Source of the DNA: an uncultured Winogradskyella sp.
Lineage (GTDB): Bacteria > Bacteroidota > Bacteroidia > Flavobacteriales > Flavobacteriaceae
Reading direction: 5' to 3'
Assembly: GCF_937958655.1 (NCBI RefSeq)
Contig: NZ_CALGNH010000001.1
Location: 1 to 64,000, forward strand
Length of the DNA stretch: 64,000 bases
The notes under the pieces were generated by a model that worked only from the letters and a program-made list of their open reading frames with translations, was not told where the DNA came from and ran no database searches. This document shows, one piece after another, positions 43,900 to 53,032 of the stretch; the stretch's first letter is position 1; the number at the start of each line of letters is the position of its first letter. Both the position numbers and the translations under genes were made by a program.

Positions 43900-45450
43900 T
43901 TAATTAGTTTTTTTAAGTTCTAGGTCATGAAAATCGAAACTGAAATCAGTAATTGGTGCAATGTATTTCATACTTGCTGAAACGGCTTCTCCTTTTTCGT
44001 TAAATGTAAATTGAATAAACACATCTGCGTCGTAGCTTCTGTCATTCCACTTTGTGACAAAAGTGGTTGCATTGTATGGTAGTAATTCACCAAATAATCG
44101 TGGAGAACGTTCACATCTAATAGAATAATTGCCTTGTCTTTCAGATATGATGACTTCACCAAACCAATCATCTGTATAGGTGCCAACAATCTGTTCAGGT
44201 TTTGGAAGTGCTATATTCCCTTTCATTTTTACAGTCTTAGTATAAACAGCAGCTTTTATACTATCGTTATATTTTAGGTAATCTGCGTTACGAGCTCCAT
44301 ACTTATTTAACCAATTTCTGTTTTCATAACCTAAATAAGCATCTTTAATCGTATTGGTAATGGTATTAAAAGCTGAACCATTCATTTGATTAGTCAACAC
44401 CACAATCGCTAAATCTAAATCTGGAATCATAGTAAATTGCGTAACCGTTCCTAACAAACCTCCTGTATGATACACTTGTTTGTGGCCACCTTTAACATCT
44501 GTTAAAAACCAACCCAAGCCATAACCTTTAAAATTAGAGTCGTAAGAATCATTAGGATAAACCGTTAGCGGAGTTTGCAATTGCCATAACTCATGAAATA
44601 ATTGGGCGTCTAGCAAACGTTCTCCACTTTCGGTAACCGCATCGTTCATTAAAAACTTAGCCCAGCTCATCATGTCGTGAACATTACTCACAATACCTCC
44701 TGCTGCGTTTGCTGTTTCACTCCAGTCGTGCGGAATCTGAATCACCTTACCTTCGGCTCTGGTATGCGCATCGATGATATTAGATTTATCGGTCACTCTA
44801 TTGTAAGACGCTTTAGAGTTGATCATTCCAACAGGTTTCATGATTTTAGTTTCAATGAACTCTTCCCAAGACAATCCACTCACACGTTTTAAAACTTCGC
44901 CAGCAATAATAAACATGTTATTGTTGTAGGCAAACTTACTTCTAAATGAGGTTTCGGCTTCAAGGTATTTTACTCCATTGATAACATCATCAACATCAAA
45001 ACTATTCCCTTCTGGGAAAAACATTAAATCACCTGCTCCTAAACCCATGCCACTTCTGTGTGTTACTAAATCTCTAACCGTAAAATTTTCAGTCACCCAA
45101 GGATCGTGTAATTGAAATTCTGGAATGTACTTTCTAACGGGATCGTCCCATTTTAATTTTCCGGTATCTACCATCATCGCCAAGGCAAAACATGTAAACC
45201 CTTTACTGTTAGAAGCTACACCAACTAAGGTGTTAGAATTCATATCTTTTTTAGTCGTCAATGAACGGACTCCATGTCCTTTGGCATAAACTTCTTTTCC
45301 GTCTTTAAATACTCCGACAGAAATTCCTGGCACATCAAATGTGGTTAAGGTTTCTTGAATTAATTTATCGAGTTGTTTTTCTTCAATTTGTGCTGACAAA
45401 GCTAAACTGCTTACGCATAAGGCTAACGATAATAATCGCTTTAAAGTCAT
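43900..45450 (-). CDS. Serine hydrolase, class C beta-lactamase-related, with DUF3471-like tail
   Basis: 516 residues with a signal peptide (SLALSAQIEE). The SxxK nucleophile motif is SNSK in LVGVASNSKGFTCF (Ser80, Lys83). The Tyr motif is FAYNNNMF, and GHKQVYHTGGLLG supplies the third (HTG) motif. The last 110 residues form a small lipocalin-like domain (PEQIVGTYTDDWFGEVIISE) of the DUF3471 type. Such proteins are usually peptidases or esterases acting in the periplasm, not antibiotic resistance enzymes. It heads an operon with brnQ, which suggests a link to peptide or amino-acid use. Confidence 0.92.
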   Translation of the reverse strand: MTLKRLLSLALCVSSLALSAQIEEKQLDKLIQETLTTFDVPGISVGVFKDGKEVYAKGHGVRSLTTKKDMNSNTLVGVASNSKGFTCFALAMMVDTGKLKWDDPVRKYIPEFQLHDPWVTENFTVRDLVTHRSGMGLGAGDLMFFPEGNSFDVDDVINGVKYLEAETSFRSKFAYNNNMFIIAGEVLKRVSGLSWEEFIETKIMKPVGMINSKASYNRVTDKSNIIDAHTRAEGKVIQIPHDWSETANAAGGIVSNVHDMMSWAKFLMNDAVTESGERLLDAQLFHELWQLQTPLTVYPNDSYDSNFKGYGLGWFLTDVKGGHKQVYHTGGLLGTVTQFTMIPDLDLAIVVLTNQMNGSAFNTITNTIKDAYLGYENRNWLNKYGARNADYLKYNDSIKAAVYTKTVKMKGNIALPKPEQIVGTYTDDWFGEVIISERQGNYSIRCERSPRLFGELLPYNATTFVTKWNDRSYDADVFIQFTFNEKGEAVSASMKYIAPITDFSFDFHDLELKKTN

Positions 45451-45528
45451 GAGAATCTTAGTTTAAAATGAGTAGCTTCAAATATAATAAATGTTGGTGA
45501 TGAATAGCTTTTAAACACTGCCAAAACA

Positions 45529-45536
45529 TATCTTTG
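45529..45536 (+). promoter_or_regulatory. Promoter -7 box TATCTTTG close to a start codon
   Basis: TATCTTTG ends 5 bases before ATG 45542, so transcription would start at or next to the start codon, giving a leaderless mRNA. No well-placed TTG is seen. Confidence 0.5.
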
Positions 45537-45541
45537 TCATT

Positions 45542-46315
45542 ATGATTTTAGATTATAAAAATAGCAGTATTTATTATGAAGACATTGGTACGGGACCTGT
45601 AGTAGTCCTTTTACACGGCTTTTTAGAGACAAGTGCTATGTGGTTAGATTTTATACCTCAACTAAGCCAAAACAATCGTGTAATAAGTATTGATTTATTA
45701 GGCCATGGCAAGTCCGATTGCATTGGTTATGTACATACTATGGAAGACATGGCTGATGCCGTTAGTGCCGTTTTGTCTGAGCTCCAAATTATTAAAGCTA
45801 AGATTATTGGACACTCTATGGGTGGTTATGTAGCGCTGGCACTAGCCGAACAACGACCAGCCTTGGTAGAAAGTTTATGCCTAATGAATTCTACTTTTGA
45901 GGCCGATGATAATGAACGAAAAATAGTACGATCGCGAGCTAACGTTATGGTAAAAACTAATTTGGAAAACATGGTTCGCATATCGTTCGCAAATCTATTT
46001 TCCGCAAATAGTAAAACAAGATTTAAATGCGCTTACGAATCAGCACTTTCTATAGCCTTAAAAACCACCGTACAAGGCTACATCGCTGCTAACGAAGGCA
46101 TGCGATTGCGTCCAAATCGTTTCAAAATTTTTAATTCAATTAGAAAAACAAAACTTCTCATTTTGGGTAAAAAAGATATTTTGATAAATGTTAAACAACT
46201 AAAATCTCAAACTAAAGACACAAAGATTATTATAGAAGAATTATCTGAAGGGCACATGAGTCATATTGAAAATAAATCAGATTTATCTTACTTAATTAGT
46301 CATTTTGTCGAATAA
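45542..46315 (+). CDS. Alpha/beta hydrolase
   Basis: 257 residues, cytoplasmic (no signal peptide). VVLLHGFLETSAMWLDFIPQ holds the oxyanion HG motif, IDLLGHGKSD follows, IIGHSMGGYVAL contains the nucleophile Ser in GxSxG, KLLILGKKDILIN the likely acid Asp and ELSEGHMSHIEN the His. The full catalytic triad is therefore in place. The substrate cannot be predicted; the size and cap region resemble small esterases and MenH/BioH-like enzymes. It is divergent from the serine hydrolase-brnQ operon. Confidence 0.92.
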   Translation: MILDYKNSSIYYEDIGTGPVVVLLHGFLETSAMWLDFIPQLSQNNRVISIDLLGHGKSDCIGYVHTMEDMADAVSAVLSELQIIKAKIIGHSMGGYVALALAEQRPALVESLCLMNSTFEADDNERKIVRSRANVMVKTNLENMVRISFANLFSANSKTRFKCAYESALSIALKTTVQGYIAANEGMRLRPNRFKIFNSIRKTKLLILGKKDILINVKQLKSQTKDTKIIIEELSEGHMSHIENKSDLSYLISHFVE

Positions 46316-46397
46316 TTAAACTTTTAAGCGTAATTATGGTGATAATAGTTTAAGTTTATCCGACTAAATCAAATCTCATAAATTTAACCTACCAAAT

Positions 46398-46640
46398 ATG
46401 GCTCCAATAAAACTATACTGCGACTTTTTTGGGCATAATTACAAACTTACAAAGCATGTAACAAAACATGTTAAAGAATATACCTGCAAACACTGTAAAA
46501 AGCAATTAACAACTAGCAGTAATGGTGAATTAATAGAATTGACTCCCACATATAAAGACATTAACTTTGTATTAGAACGTATCTATAACAATCGCAGGCT
46601 ACGTTTAAAGCAAAAAACACTCAGTTCATCGATTTATTGA
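46398..46640 (+). CDS. Small C-x4-H-x16-C-x2-C putative zinc-ribbon protein (paralogue 1)
   Basis: 80 residues. IKLYCDFFGHNYKLTKH and EYTCKHCKK supply Cys8, His13, Cys30 and Cys33, a spacing (C-x4-H-x16-C-x2-C) shared exactly with the proteins at 46727 and 54204. The C-FGH opening recalls DUF1660-like zinc-ribbon proteins. The tail is basic and helical (LERIYNNRRLRLKQK), which might contact nucleic acid. It is the first of a tandem pair. The function is unknown; metal binding is inferred from the four ligands. Confidence 0.75.
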   Translation: MAPIKLYCDFFGHNYKLTKHVTKHVKEYTCKHCKKQLTTSSNGELIELTPTYKDINFVLERIYNNRRLRLKQKTLSSSIY

Positions 46641-46726
46641 TTGTTAATAATATGTGAACAAGTTCTTTTCTTATATTTAAACCCCTAGCAAATTACCTTA
46701 ATTCCTAAGCTAAACTAGTTAACATA

Positions 46727-46957
46727 ATGAAGAATGTGTATTGCTCATTATTTGGGCATGATTTTAAAATTTCTAAAGAAATAACATACCACGTCAAAGA
46801 GTATAAATGCACTCATTGTAAAACTGAAATGACCATAGATGGCAATGGCAATTTTATTCCTTTAACACCAAAATATAAAGAAATAAATAAGGTGTTAAAT
46901 CGTGTTCATAACAAGCGTTTAGAACGCGGACGAAAACTTCTTATGATGGATTTTTAA
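46727..46957 (+). CDS. Small C-x4-H-x16-C-x2-C putative zinc-ribbon protein (paralogue 2)
   Basis: 76 residues: YCSLFGHDFKISKE and EYKCTHCKTEMT give Cys6, His11, Cys28 and Cys31. It is clearly a tandem duplicate of the gene 86 bases upstream (shared HVKEYxCxHCK, GNG/SNG, LTPxYKxIN). Its tail is again basic (NKRLERGRK). Its last 17 bases overlap the 3' end of convergent thiL. Confidence 0.75.
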   Translation: MKNVYCSLFGHDFKISKEITYHVKEYKCTHCKTEMTIDGNGNFIPLTPKYKEINKVLNRVHNKRLERGRKLLMMDF

Positions 46958-47993
46958 GAGCATTCCATCCCTTTGCTATAATGGCAATCTTTTCATCAGC
47001 TCTTGTTATAAGATGCGCTCCTCTTTCTTTTTCAGTTACATAACCTATTACGGTTAAATTAGGATTACCTTTAATTTTTGGATAATCTTCTTGTGAAATT
47101 GTCATTAATAATTCATAATCTTCGCCACCATTTAGAGCTACCGTTGTACTATCTATATTAAATTCTTCACATGAAGAAATAACTTGTGGATCTAATGGTA
47201 TTTTATTTTCATAAACATCCATACCTACATTACTTTCTTTGCAAAGATGGAGTACTTCAGAAGATAATCCGTCGCTAATATCCATCATACTCGTTGGTTT
47301 AACCTCTAACTGTTTTAATAACTGAACAATATCCTTTCTTGCTTCTGGTTTTAATTGGCGCTCTACGATATATGCGTACATAGATAAATCTGGCTGAGAA
47401 TTCGGATTCACTTTAAAAACCTCTTTCTCTCGTTTTAGGATTTGTAAACCCATGTAAGCTCCACCAATATCACCAGACACTACTAATAAGTCATTGGGTT
47501 TAGCACCCGAGCGCCATACTTCGTCTCCTTTATCTATTTCTCCTAAAGCTGTAACCGATACAATCAAACCCGATGTTGAAGAGGTTGTATCTCCACCAAC
47601 AACATCTACATTATATAATTTAGCTGCTGTAGATATACCTGCGTATAGTTCTTCCAAAGCTTCTAACGGAAAACGATTAGATACAGCTATTGAAACTGTA
47701 ATTTGTGAGGCTTTAGCATTCATAGCATAAATATCAGATAAATTAACTACAACTGCTTTGTAACCTAAATGCTTAAGAGGAACGTAACTTAAATCAAAAT
47801 GGACGCCCTCTACCAACAAGTCCGTAGATACCACAACCTGTTTTTTACCAAAATTTAAAACGGCAGCATCATCACCAATACCTTTTATTGTAGATTTTTG
47901 CTTCATCTCAAAGTGCTGAGTTAAATGCTCTATAAGTCTAAATTCACCCAACTCGCTTAATGGAGTTCGTTTTGGATTTTTATCTTCTATCAT
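46941..47993 (-). CDS. thiL: Thiamine-monophosphate kinase
   Basis: 350 residues. The ATP/Mg motifs are GIGDDAAVLNFG, VVSTDLLVEGVHFD, NLSDIYAMNA and DVVGGDTTSS, with SMMDISDGLSSEVLHLC and ALNGGEDYELLMTI later, all diagnostic of ThiL (AIR-synthase fold). It phosphorylates thiamine monophosphate to thiamine pyrophosphate, the last step of the pathway. No other thiamine genes are near. It converges on, and overlaps by 17 bases, the small zinc-ribbon gene. Confidence 0.96.
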   Translation of the reverse strand: MIEDKNPKRTPLSELGEFRLIEHLTQHFEMKQKSTIKGIGDDAAVLNFGKKQVVVSTDLLVEGVHFDLSYVPLKHLGYKAVVVNLSDIYAMNAKASQITVSIAVSNRFPLEALEELYAGISTAAKLYNVDVVGGDTTSSTSGLIVSVTALGEIDKGDEVWRSGAKPNDLLVVSGDIGGAYMGLQILKREKEVFKVNPNSQPDLSMYAYIVERQLKPEARKDIVQLLKQLEVKPTSMMDISDGLSSEVLHLCKESNVGMDVYENKIPLDPQVISSCEEFNIDSTTVALNGGEDYELLMTISQEDYPKIKGNPNLTVIGYVTEKERGAHLITRADEKIAIIAKGWNALKNPS

Positions 47994-48098
47994 ACTGCAA
48001 AAATATTATGCTTTTTTCAATAAAACCCCCTTTATTAACGTTAATTCAGTCCCTCTACTAATGAAATATAAAATTTAAAGTAACTTGCTAAAAAAAAT

Positions 48099-49355
48099 AT
48101 GAAAATTTCAGCACTAGATAAGTCCTTAAGCAGGATTACTTTTTGTGCCATTGTATTTATAAATTTGTCATGTTCCAATGATGATAATGGTAATATAACT
48201 GTACAAAATTCACAATTTCAGTGCGTAAATGGTTTAGCTAACGGTTACCCTTGTAATGGCTTCGATTTAATGAGCCATATTCCTAATGAAATCTTGGGTG
48301 GTGCAGATGCAGAAGGCAATGATTCTTGGGGCTGGACAGATCCCGAAACCGGAAAAGAATACGCTTTAGTAGGCACAACAACAAGTACTGCTTTCGTTGA
48401 TGTTTCAGAACCTAACAACCCTGTTTTTTTAGGAAGAATCCCAACAGAAACAGTGAGTAGCATTTGGAGAGATATAAAAGTCTATAACAATCATGCTTTT
48501 ATTGTCGCTGATTTTCGCTCAAATGTGCCATTAGAAAATCAAGAACATGGCATGCAAGTTTTTGATTTAACAAGATTAAGAAATGTTCAAAATGCGCCAA
48601 CTACATTTACTCCAGATGCGGTATATAGTGAATTTACTAAAGCACATAATATTGTAATTAATGAAGAAACCGGTTATGCTTACGCCGTAGGTACCAATAC
48701 ATTTAATGGAGGTCCTCATTTTATTAATATCCAGAATCCAACTAATCCAATAGCAGCAGGCGGCTATGGTGACGATGCTTACTCGCACGATGCGCAAGTT
48801 GTTAGTTACAATGGTCCAGATGTTGATTATACAGGAAAAGAAATTTACATTGGCAGTAACGAAAATGAAGTTGTAATTATTGATGTTACCGATAAGACTA
48901 ATCCCACTCAAATCTCAACTATAGATTATAGTAACATTGGCTATACACACCAAGGGTGGTTTACAGAAGACATGCAGTACTTTTTATTGGGTGACGAAAT
49001 TGATGAGATAAATTTTGGGGTAAATTCTAGAACCATTGTTTTTGACTTTTCTGACCTAGATAATCCCGTTTTTCATATAGATTATTCTGGCCCAACGGCT
49101 GCTATTGACCACAATGGCTATGTTGTTGGCAATACATTTTATGTAGCAAATTACACAGCTGGTCTTAGAGCTATTGATATTTCTAATATAGCCTCTGGTG
49201 TTATGAATGAAATTGGTTTTTTTGACACTTACATACCAAACGATAATACTGCTTTTAATGGTGCATGGAATATTTATCCATTTTTTGAAAGTGGAAATAT
49301 TGTAATAAGTGATGTTGATGGAGGTTTGTTTATTGTAAGAGAAAGCAACCCTTAA
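48099..49355 (+). CDS. Choice-of-anchor B family lipoprotein (LVIVD-type repeats)
   Basis: 418 residues with a lipoprotein signal (VFINLSCSNDD). The family landmarks are CVNGLANGYPCNGFDLMSHI, WGWTDPETGKEYALVGTT, FVDVSEPNNPVFLG, WRDIKVYNNHAFIV, HGMQVFDLTRLRN and AFNGAWNIYPFF. The repeats should form a propeller. There is no sorting domain at the C-terminus, so it is held by lipid. The next gene encodes a paralogue that is secreted instead. It opens a same-strand run that reaches the MbnH-like gene at 54091. Confidence 0.88.
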   Translation: MKISALDKSLSRITFCAIVFINLSCSNDDNGNITVQNSQFQCVNGLANGYPCNGFDLMSHIPNEILGGADAEGNDSWGWTDPETGKEYALVGTTTSTAFVDVSEPNNPVFLGRIPTETVSSIWRDIKVYNNHAFIVADFRSNVPLENQEHGMQVFDLTRLRNVQNAPTTFTPDAVYSEFTKAHNIVINEETGYAYAVGTNTFNGGPHFINIQNPTNPIAAGGYGDDAYSHDAQVVSYNGPDVDYTGKEIYIGSNENEVVIIDVTDKTNPTQISTIDYSNIGYTHQGWFTEDMQYFLLGDEIDEINFGVNSRTIVFDFSDLDNPVFHIDYSGPTAAIDHNGYVVGNTFYVANYTAGLRAIDISNIASGVMNEIGFFDTYIPNDNTAFNGAWNIYPFFESGNIVISDVDGGLFIVRESNP

Positions 49356-49410
49356 GTTAAAATATAATACCTTTATTTTAGATTATATAGCATAGGTTTA
49401 ATACTTAAAC

Positions 49411-50856
49411 ATGAAAAATAAATTACCCCATTTCTTATTTTTTCTTATTACACTTTCTCAAGTTATTTATTCTCAAACCAATTGTATTAACGGTTTTGCA
49501 GGAGAATACCCTTGTAACAATTTAGATTTAATGGCTAACATTCCTATTTCTGTCCTTGCAAATACAAGCGGAAATCCTGAGGGAAGCGATGTTTGGGGTT
49601 GGACGGACCCTATGGATAATAAAGAATATGCCATTGTTGCTACAACAAATAGCACAGCTTTTGTAGATATTTCAGACCCAATAAACCCAGTATTTTTGGG
49701 TAGATTAGATACTTCCGCCGGAACAAATTTTTGGAGAGATGTTAAAGTATACAATGATCACGCATTTATAGTTGCTGATAATGTTGGTCCACATGGTATG
49801 CAAGTTTTTGATTTAAAACGACTAAGAAACGTAACCTCTCCTCAAACCTTCACTGCCGATGCCATTTTTAATGGTGTTAATAGCTGTCATAATATTGTTA
49901 TTAACGAAACTATTGGTGTGGCCTACTTAGTGGGTTGTAATACCTTTGGTGGTGGCCCACATTTTATTGACATATCTAATCCTCTAAACCCTCTAAGTCT
50001 AGGAGGTTATGCTGCAGAAGGTTACACGCACGACGCGCAAGTGATAACCTATAATGGCCCTGACCCAGATTACACAGGTAGAGAAATCCTCATTGGCAGT
50101 AACGAAACAAAAGTTGTTATTTTAGATGTTACTGACAAAAACAATGTCATTAAAATAAAAGATGTCGACTATCCACAAATCGGTTACACTCACCAAGGTT
50201 GGTTTACCGACGACCAACGTTATTTTATTTTAGGAGATGAAACTGATGAGCAAAACTATGGTATTAATACAAGAACCATCATATTTGATTTTTTAGATCT
50301 CGATAACCCTACACAATCGTCCACATATTTCGGAAACTCATCAGCTATAGACCATAATGGTTACGTATTAGGAAATGAATTTTACCTAGCAAGTTATAGA
50401 GCAGGATTAAGACTCCTCGATATTTCAAACATTCAGTCTCCAACCAATCCTATGACAGAGATCGCTTACTTTGACACCTATCCAGATAACGACGGCACGG
50501 CTTTTAACGGAGCCTGGAGCGTATACCCTTACTTTAGTAGTGGCAACATAGTAATTAGCGATATTGAAAGAGGGCTATTTGTTGTTAGAAAAAACCAGAC
50601 ATTATCCGTTAAAGAAGAGACGGCTGACGCCGGCTATTCACTTTCTCCAAACCCAACCAATGCTTCAGCTCAAGTAAAAGCATCACAAAATCAAATTATT
50701 AATTCTATTGAAATCTATAATAATCTAGGACAAATAGTATATTCTAACGCTTATATTAATAACAACAATTTTACACTGCCAACGCAGAACTATACATCGG
50801 GTTTATATCTTGTAAGAATAAATAATAAAGTCATAGAAAAACTAGTTATTAAGTAG
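49411..50856 (+). CDS. Choice-of-anchor B family protein with T9SS type A sorting domain
   Basis: 481 residues with a cleaved signal peptide (LITLSQVIYSQ). Residues 20-395 repeat the landmarks of the preceding protein almost in register (VWGWTDPMDNKEYAIVATTN, HGMQVFDLKRLRN, AFNGAWSVYPYF). Residues about 405-481 are a type A sorting domain (YSLSPNPTNASAQV, IEIYNNLGQIVY, TSGLYLVRI, EKLVIK). The tandem pair therefore displays one fold in two ways: lipid-anchored and T9SS-exported. Confidence 0.92.
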   Translation: MKNKLPHFLFFLITLSQVIYSQTNCINGFAGEYPCNNLDLMANIPISVLANTSGNPEGSDVWGWTDPMDNKEYAIVATTNSTAFVDISDPINPVFLGRLDTSAGTNFWRDVKVYNDHAFIVADNVGPHGMQVFDLKRLRNVTSPQTFTADAIFNGVNSCHNIVINETIGVAYLVGCNTFGGGPHFIDISNPLNPLSLGGYAAEGYTHDAQVITYNGPDPDYTGREILIGSNETKVVILDVTDKNNVIKIKDVDYPQIGYTHQGWFTDDQRYFILGDETDEQNYGINTRTIIFDFLDLDNPTQSSTYFGNSSAIDHNGYVLGNEFYLASYRAGLRLLDISNIQSPTNPMTEIAYFDTYPDNDGTAFNGAWSVYPYFSSGNIVISDIERGLFVVRKNQTLSVKEETADAGYSLSPNPTNASAQVKASQNQIINSIEIYNNLGQIVYSNAYINNNNFTLPTQNYTSGLYLVRINNKVIEKLVIK

Positions 50857-50918
50857 TAGATGAATACCACAGAGAATTATAATGAAATACGTTTTAATTA
50901 TTAATAATTACAACACTA

Positions 50919-52253
50919 ATGAAAAATAGAACGTTAATATATAGTGTACTTTTTTGCTTTTTTTTAGCCCTTTTCAATTGTACTAATGATGACACTCCTG
51001 CACCAAACTTATTTGAAGGTATTATTGAGAGTACAATAACCTATGGAGGTACTAAAAATGAGAGTGCCCAAGCGGTGACTAAAACTACTGATGGAGGATT
51101 TGCCGTTTTAGGCTACACTCAAAGTATGAATGGTGATGTTACTGATAAGCAAAATGAAAGTTTTGATTATTGGTTATTAAAATTTGATTCCGAAAACAAC
51201 CTTCAATGGTCTAAAACTTACGGTGGCAGTAATGACGATAGAGGAAACGATATCATACAAACAACCGATGGAGGTTATGCCATTATCGGCTACAGCTCTA
51301 GCATTGACCAAGATGTTACAGAAAACCAAGGCACAAGAGATTACTGGCTACTAAAATTAGACAGTTCTGGTAACATTAGTTGGCAAAAATCTTATGGTTA
51401 TTCGGGAGTTGATGTCGGCCATAATGTTATACAAACAAACGAAGGAGGATTTTTTATTACTGGTGTTTTAGACGTAACTGCATCAGCGGGAGAAGGTAAC
51501 ACATCAAGAACCACAAGCCGTCATGCAGGTGGAGATTATTGGGCTCTTAAATTAGATGCCTCTGGCACTATTGAATGGAGTAGATATTATGGCGGAGGAT
51601 TTACAGACACTCCTTTTGATGCTATACAAACTAATGATGGGTACATCATCATTGGTTCCTCTGATAGTAATGACGTGGATATTTCAAACAACAAAGGCAC
51701 CTACGATTTTTGGGTTGTAAAAGTTTCTAACTCAGGAAATCTTATTTGGGAAAAATCCTTTGGTGGCGATGAGATTGATGAAGCCCGCGCTATAGCAGCG
51801 ACCGATGATGGTAATTTTATAATTGCTGGTGATACAAGAAGCAATACCATAGATGTATCTCAAAATAATGGAGCTGCCGATTTATGGCTCATTAAATTAG
51901 CACCAAACGGAGATTTACTTTGGGAAAAAACATATGGAGGAAGTAATTTTGATGTTGCAAGATCCATTGAAAAAACAGACGATAATGGCTTCTTAATATC
52001 CGGAAGCACAAGAAGTTCAGATGGGGATGTCACCACAAATAAAGGACAAAATGATGCTTGGGTTCTAAAGACCGATCCAAACGGCAACATTCAATGGCAA
52101 AAAACAATCGGCGGATCGGACATAGATTTTGCCTTTGATGCTACAGAACTAAATGATAAGACTGTAATACTTGTTGGAGAGTCTAATAGCAATAATATAG
52201 ATATACCAACTAATCAAGGTTTTACAGATCTACTAATTACTAAAATAAAATAA
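50919..52253 (+). CDS. Seven-repeat beta-propeller lipoprotein
   Basis: 444 residues with a lipoprotein signal (FLALFNCTNDD). Seven repeats of about 50-60 residues follow the pattern YGGSxxDxxxxIxxTxDGGYxIxGxxxSxxxDVxxNxGxxDxWLxKLDxxGNxxWxK, for example KTYGGSNDDRG and KSFGGDEIDEA. Seven units suggest one closed propeller. No catalytic motif is seen. Its stop overlaps the start of the next gene (TAATG, 1 base), so it is translationally coupled to the MbnP-like protein, which supports a shared role. Confidence 0.8.
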   Translation: MKNRTLIYSVLFCFFLALFNCTNDDTPAPNLFEGIIESTITYGGTKNESAQAVTKTTDGGFAVLGYTQSMNGDVTDKQNESFDYWLLKFDSENNLQWSKTYGGSNDDRGNDIIQTTDGGYAIIGYSSSIDQDVTENQGTRDYWLLKLDSSGNISWQKSYGYSGVDVGHNVIQTNEGGFFITGVLDVTASAGEGNTSRTTSRHAGGDYWALKLDASGTIEWSRYYGGGFTDTPFDAIQTNDGYIIIGSSDSNDVDISNNKGTYDFWVVKVSNSGNLIWEKSFGGDEIDEARAIAATDDGNFIIAGDTRSNTIDVSQNNGAADLWLIKLAPNGDLLWEKTYGGSNFDVARSIEKTDDNGFLISGSTRSSDGDVTTNKGQNDAWVLKTDPNGNIQWQKTIGGSDIDFAFDATELNDKTVILVGESNSNNIDIPTNQGFTDLLITKIK

Positions 52254-53026
52254 TGATAAAGAAAATTCTATTACACCTGTGCATAGGCTTATGTTTGTTT
52301 GCCTGTGAGAGTGATACCTACAGTAGTGCAACGGTAAGCCAAGTAAATCCAACATTTATTTTTCAGCATAATTGGAACGGTAATAATGTAAGCAATGCCG
52401 ACTTTAATGATTTTATTTTCACTACAGAAAACGGCACCTCTATTAGCATAGAACGGTTACGATATTTAATTTCGGATATAACATTCACTTCCAATTCTGG
52501 CGAAGTTCTAAATACTAATCTTTATAAATTAGTAGACGTCACAAACAACAATATTACCTATACACTAGCAAACACAATACCTTCTGGCAATTACGCTAAC
52601 GTATCTTTTACCTTTGGTTTAAATAACGAAAACAATGCACTAAACTATACCGATTTAAACTCAGTGTCCTTTAATGTACCAGAGCTGTTGGGTGGTGGTT
52701 ACCATTACATGCAGTTAGATGGTAAGTTTATAAATAGTAACATGCAAGAGCAAGGCTTTAACTACCATGCCATACGCGCAGTAGATAATACTGGTGCTAA
52801 TCCTACATTTCCACAAGACACTTTTTTTACAGTAAATTTAGGCCCTATAACTATTGGTAATTCTACAGAAATAGAGGTAAACGCTAACCTCGCAGAATGG
52901 TTTAAAAATCCTTATGAATGGGATCTAAACACTTACAACCAAATGCTTATGCCTAATTCTGAAGCTCAAATTTTAATGTACAATAATGGCCAAAGCGTCT
53001 TTTCTCTAGGAGACGTAACACAATAG
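52253..53026 (+). CDS. MbnP-like copper-binding lipoprotein
   Basis: 257 residues with a lipoprotein signal (GLCLFACESD). FIFQHNWNGNNVSNADFND, ISIERLRYLISDITF, SGNYANVSFTFGLNNENN and GGGYHYMQLDGKFIN match the MbnP family as I know it. In methanotrophs MbnP binds copper after MbnH oxidises one of its tryptophans to kynurenine. The next gene here encodes the MbnH-like partner 6 bases downstream, which strengthens both calls. Trp residues are available (NWNG, AEWFKNPYEWDL). Copper binding in this organism is inference. Confidence 0.8.
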   Translation: MIKKILLHLCIGLCLFACESDTYSSATVSQVNPTFIFQHNWNGNNVSNADFNDFIFTTENGTSISIERLRYLISDITFTSNSGEVLNTNLYKLVDVTNNNITYTLANTIPSGNYANVSFTFGLNNENNALNYTDLNSVSFNVPELLGGGYHYMQLDGKFINSNMQEQGFNYHAIRAVDNTGANPTFPQDTFFTVNLGPITIGNSTEIEVNANLAEWFKNPYEWDLNTYNQMLMPNSEAQILMYNNGQSVFSLGDVTQ

Positions 53027-53032
53027 TAAAAT

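Noticed and set aside
43900-45450. Calling the serine hydrolase an antibiotic-resistance beta-lactamase
   Set aside because: The fold is shared, but the Tyr-motif variant, the extra C-terminal domain and the operon with brnQ fit a peptidase or esterase better.
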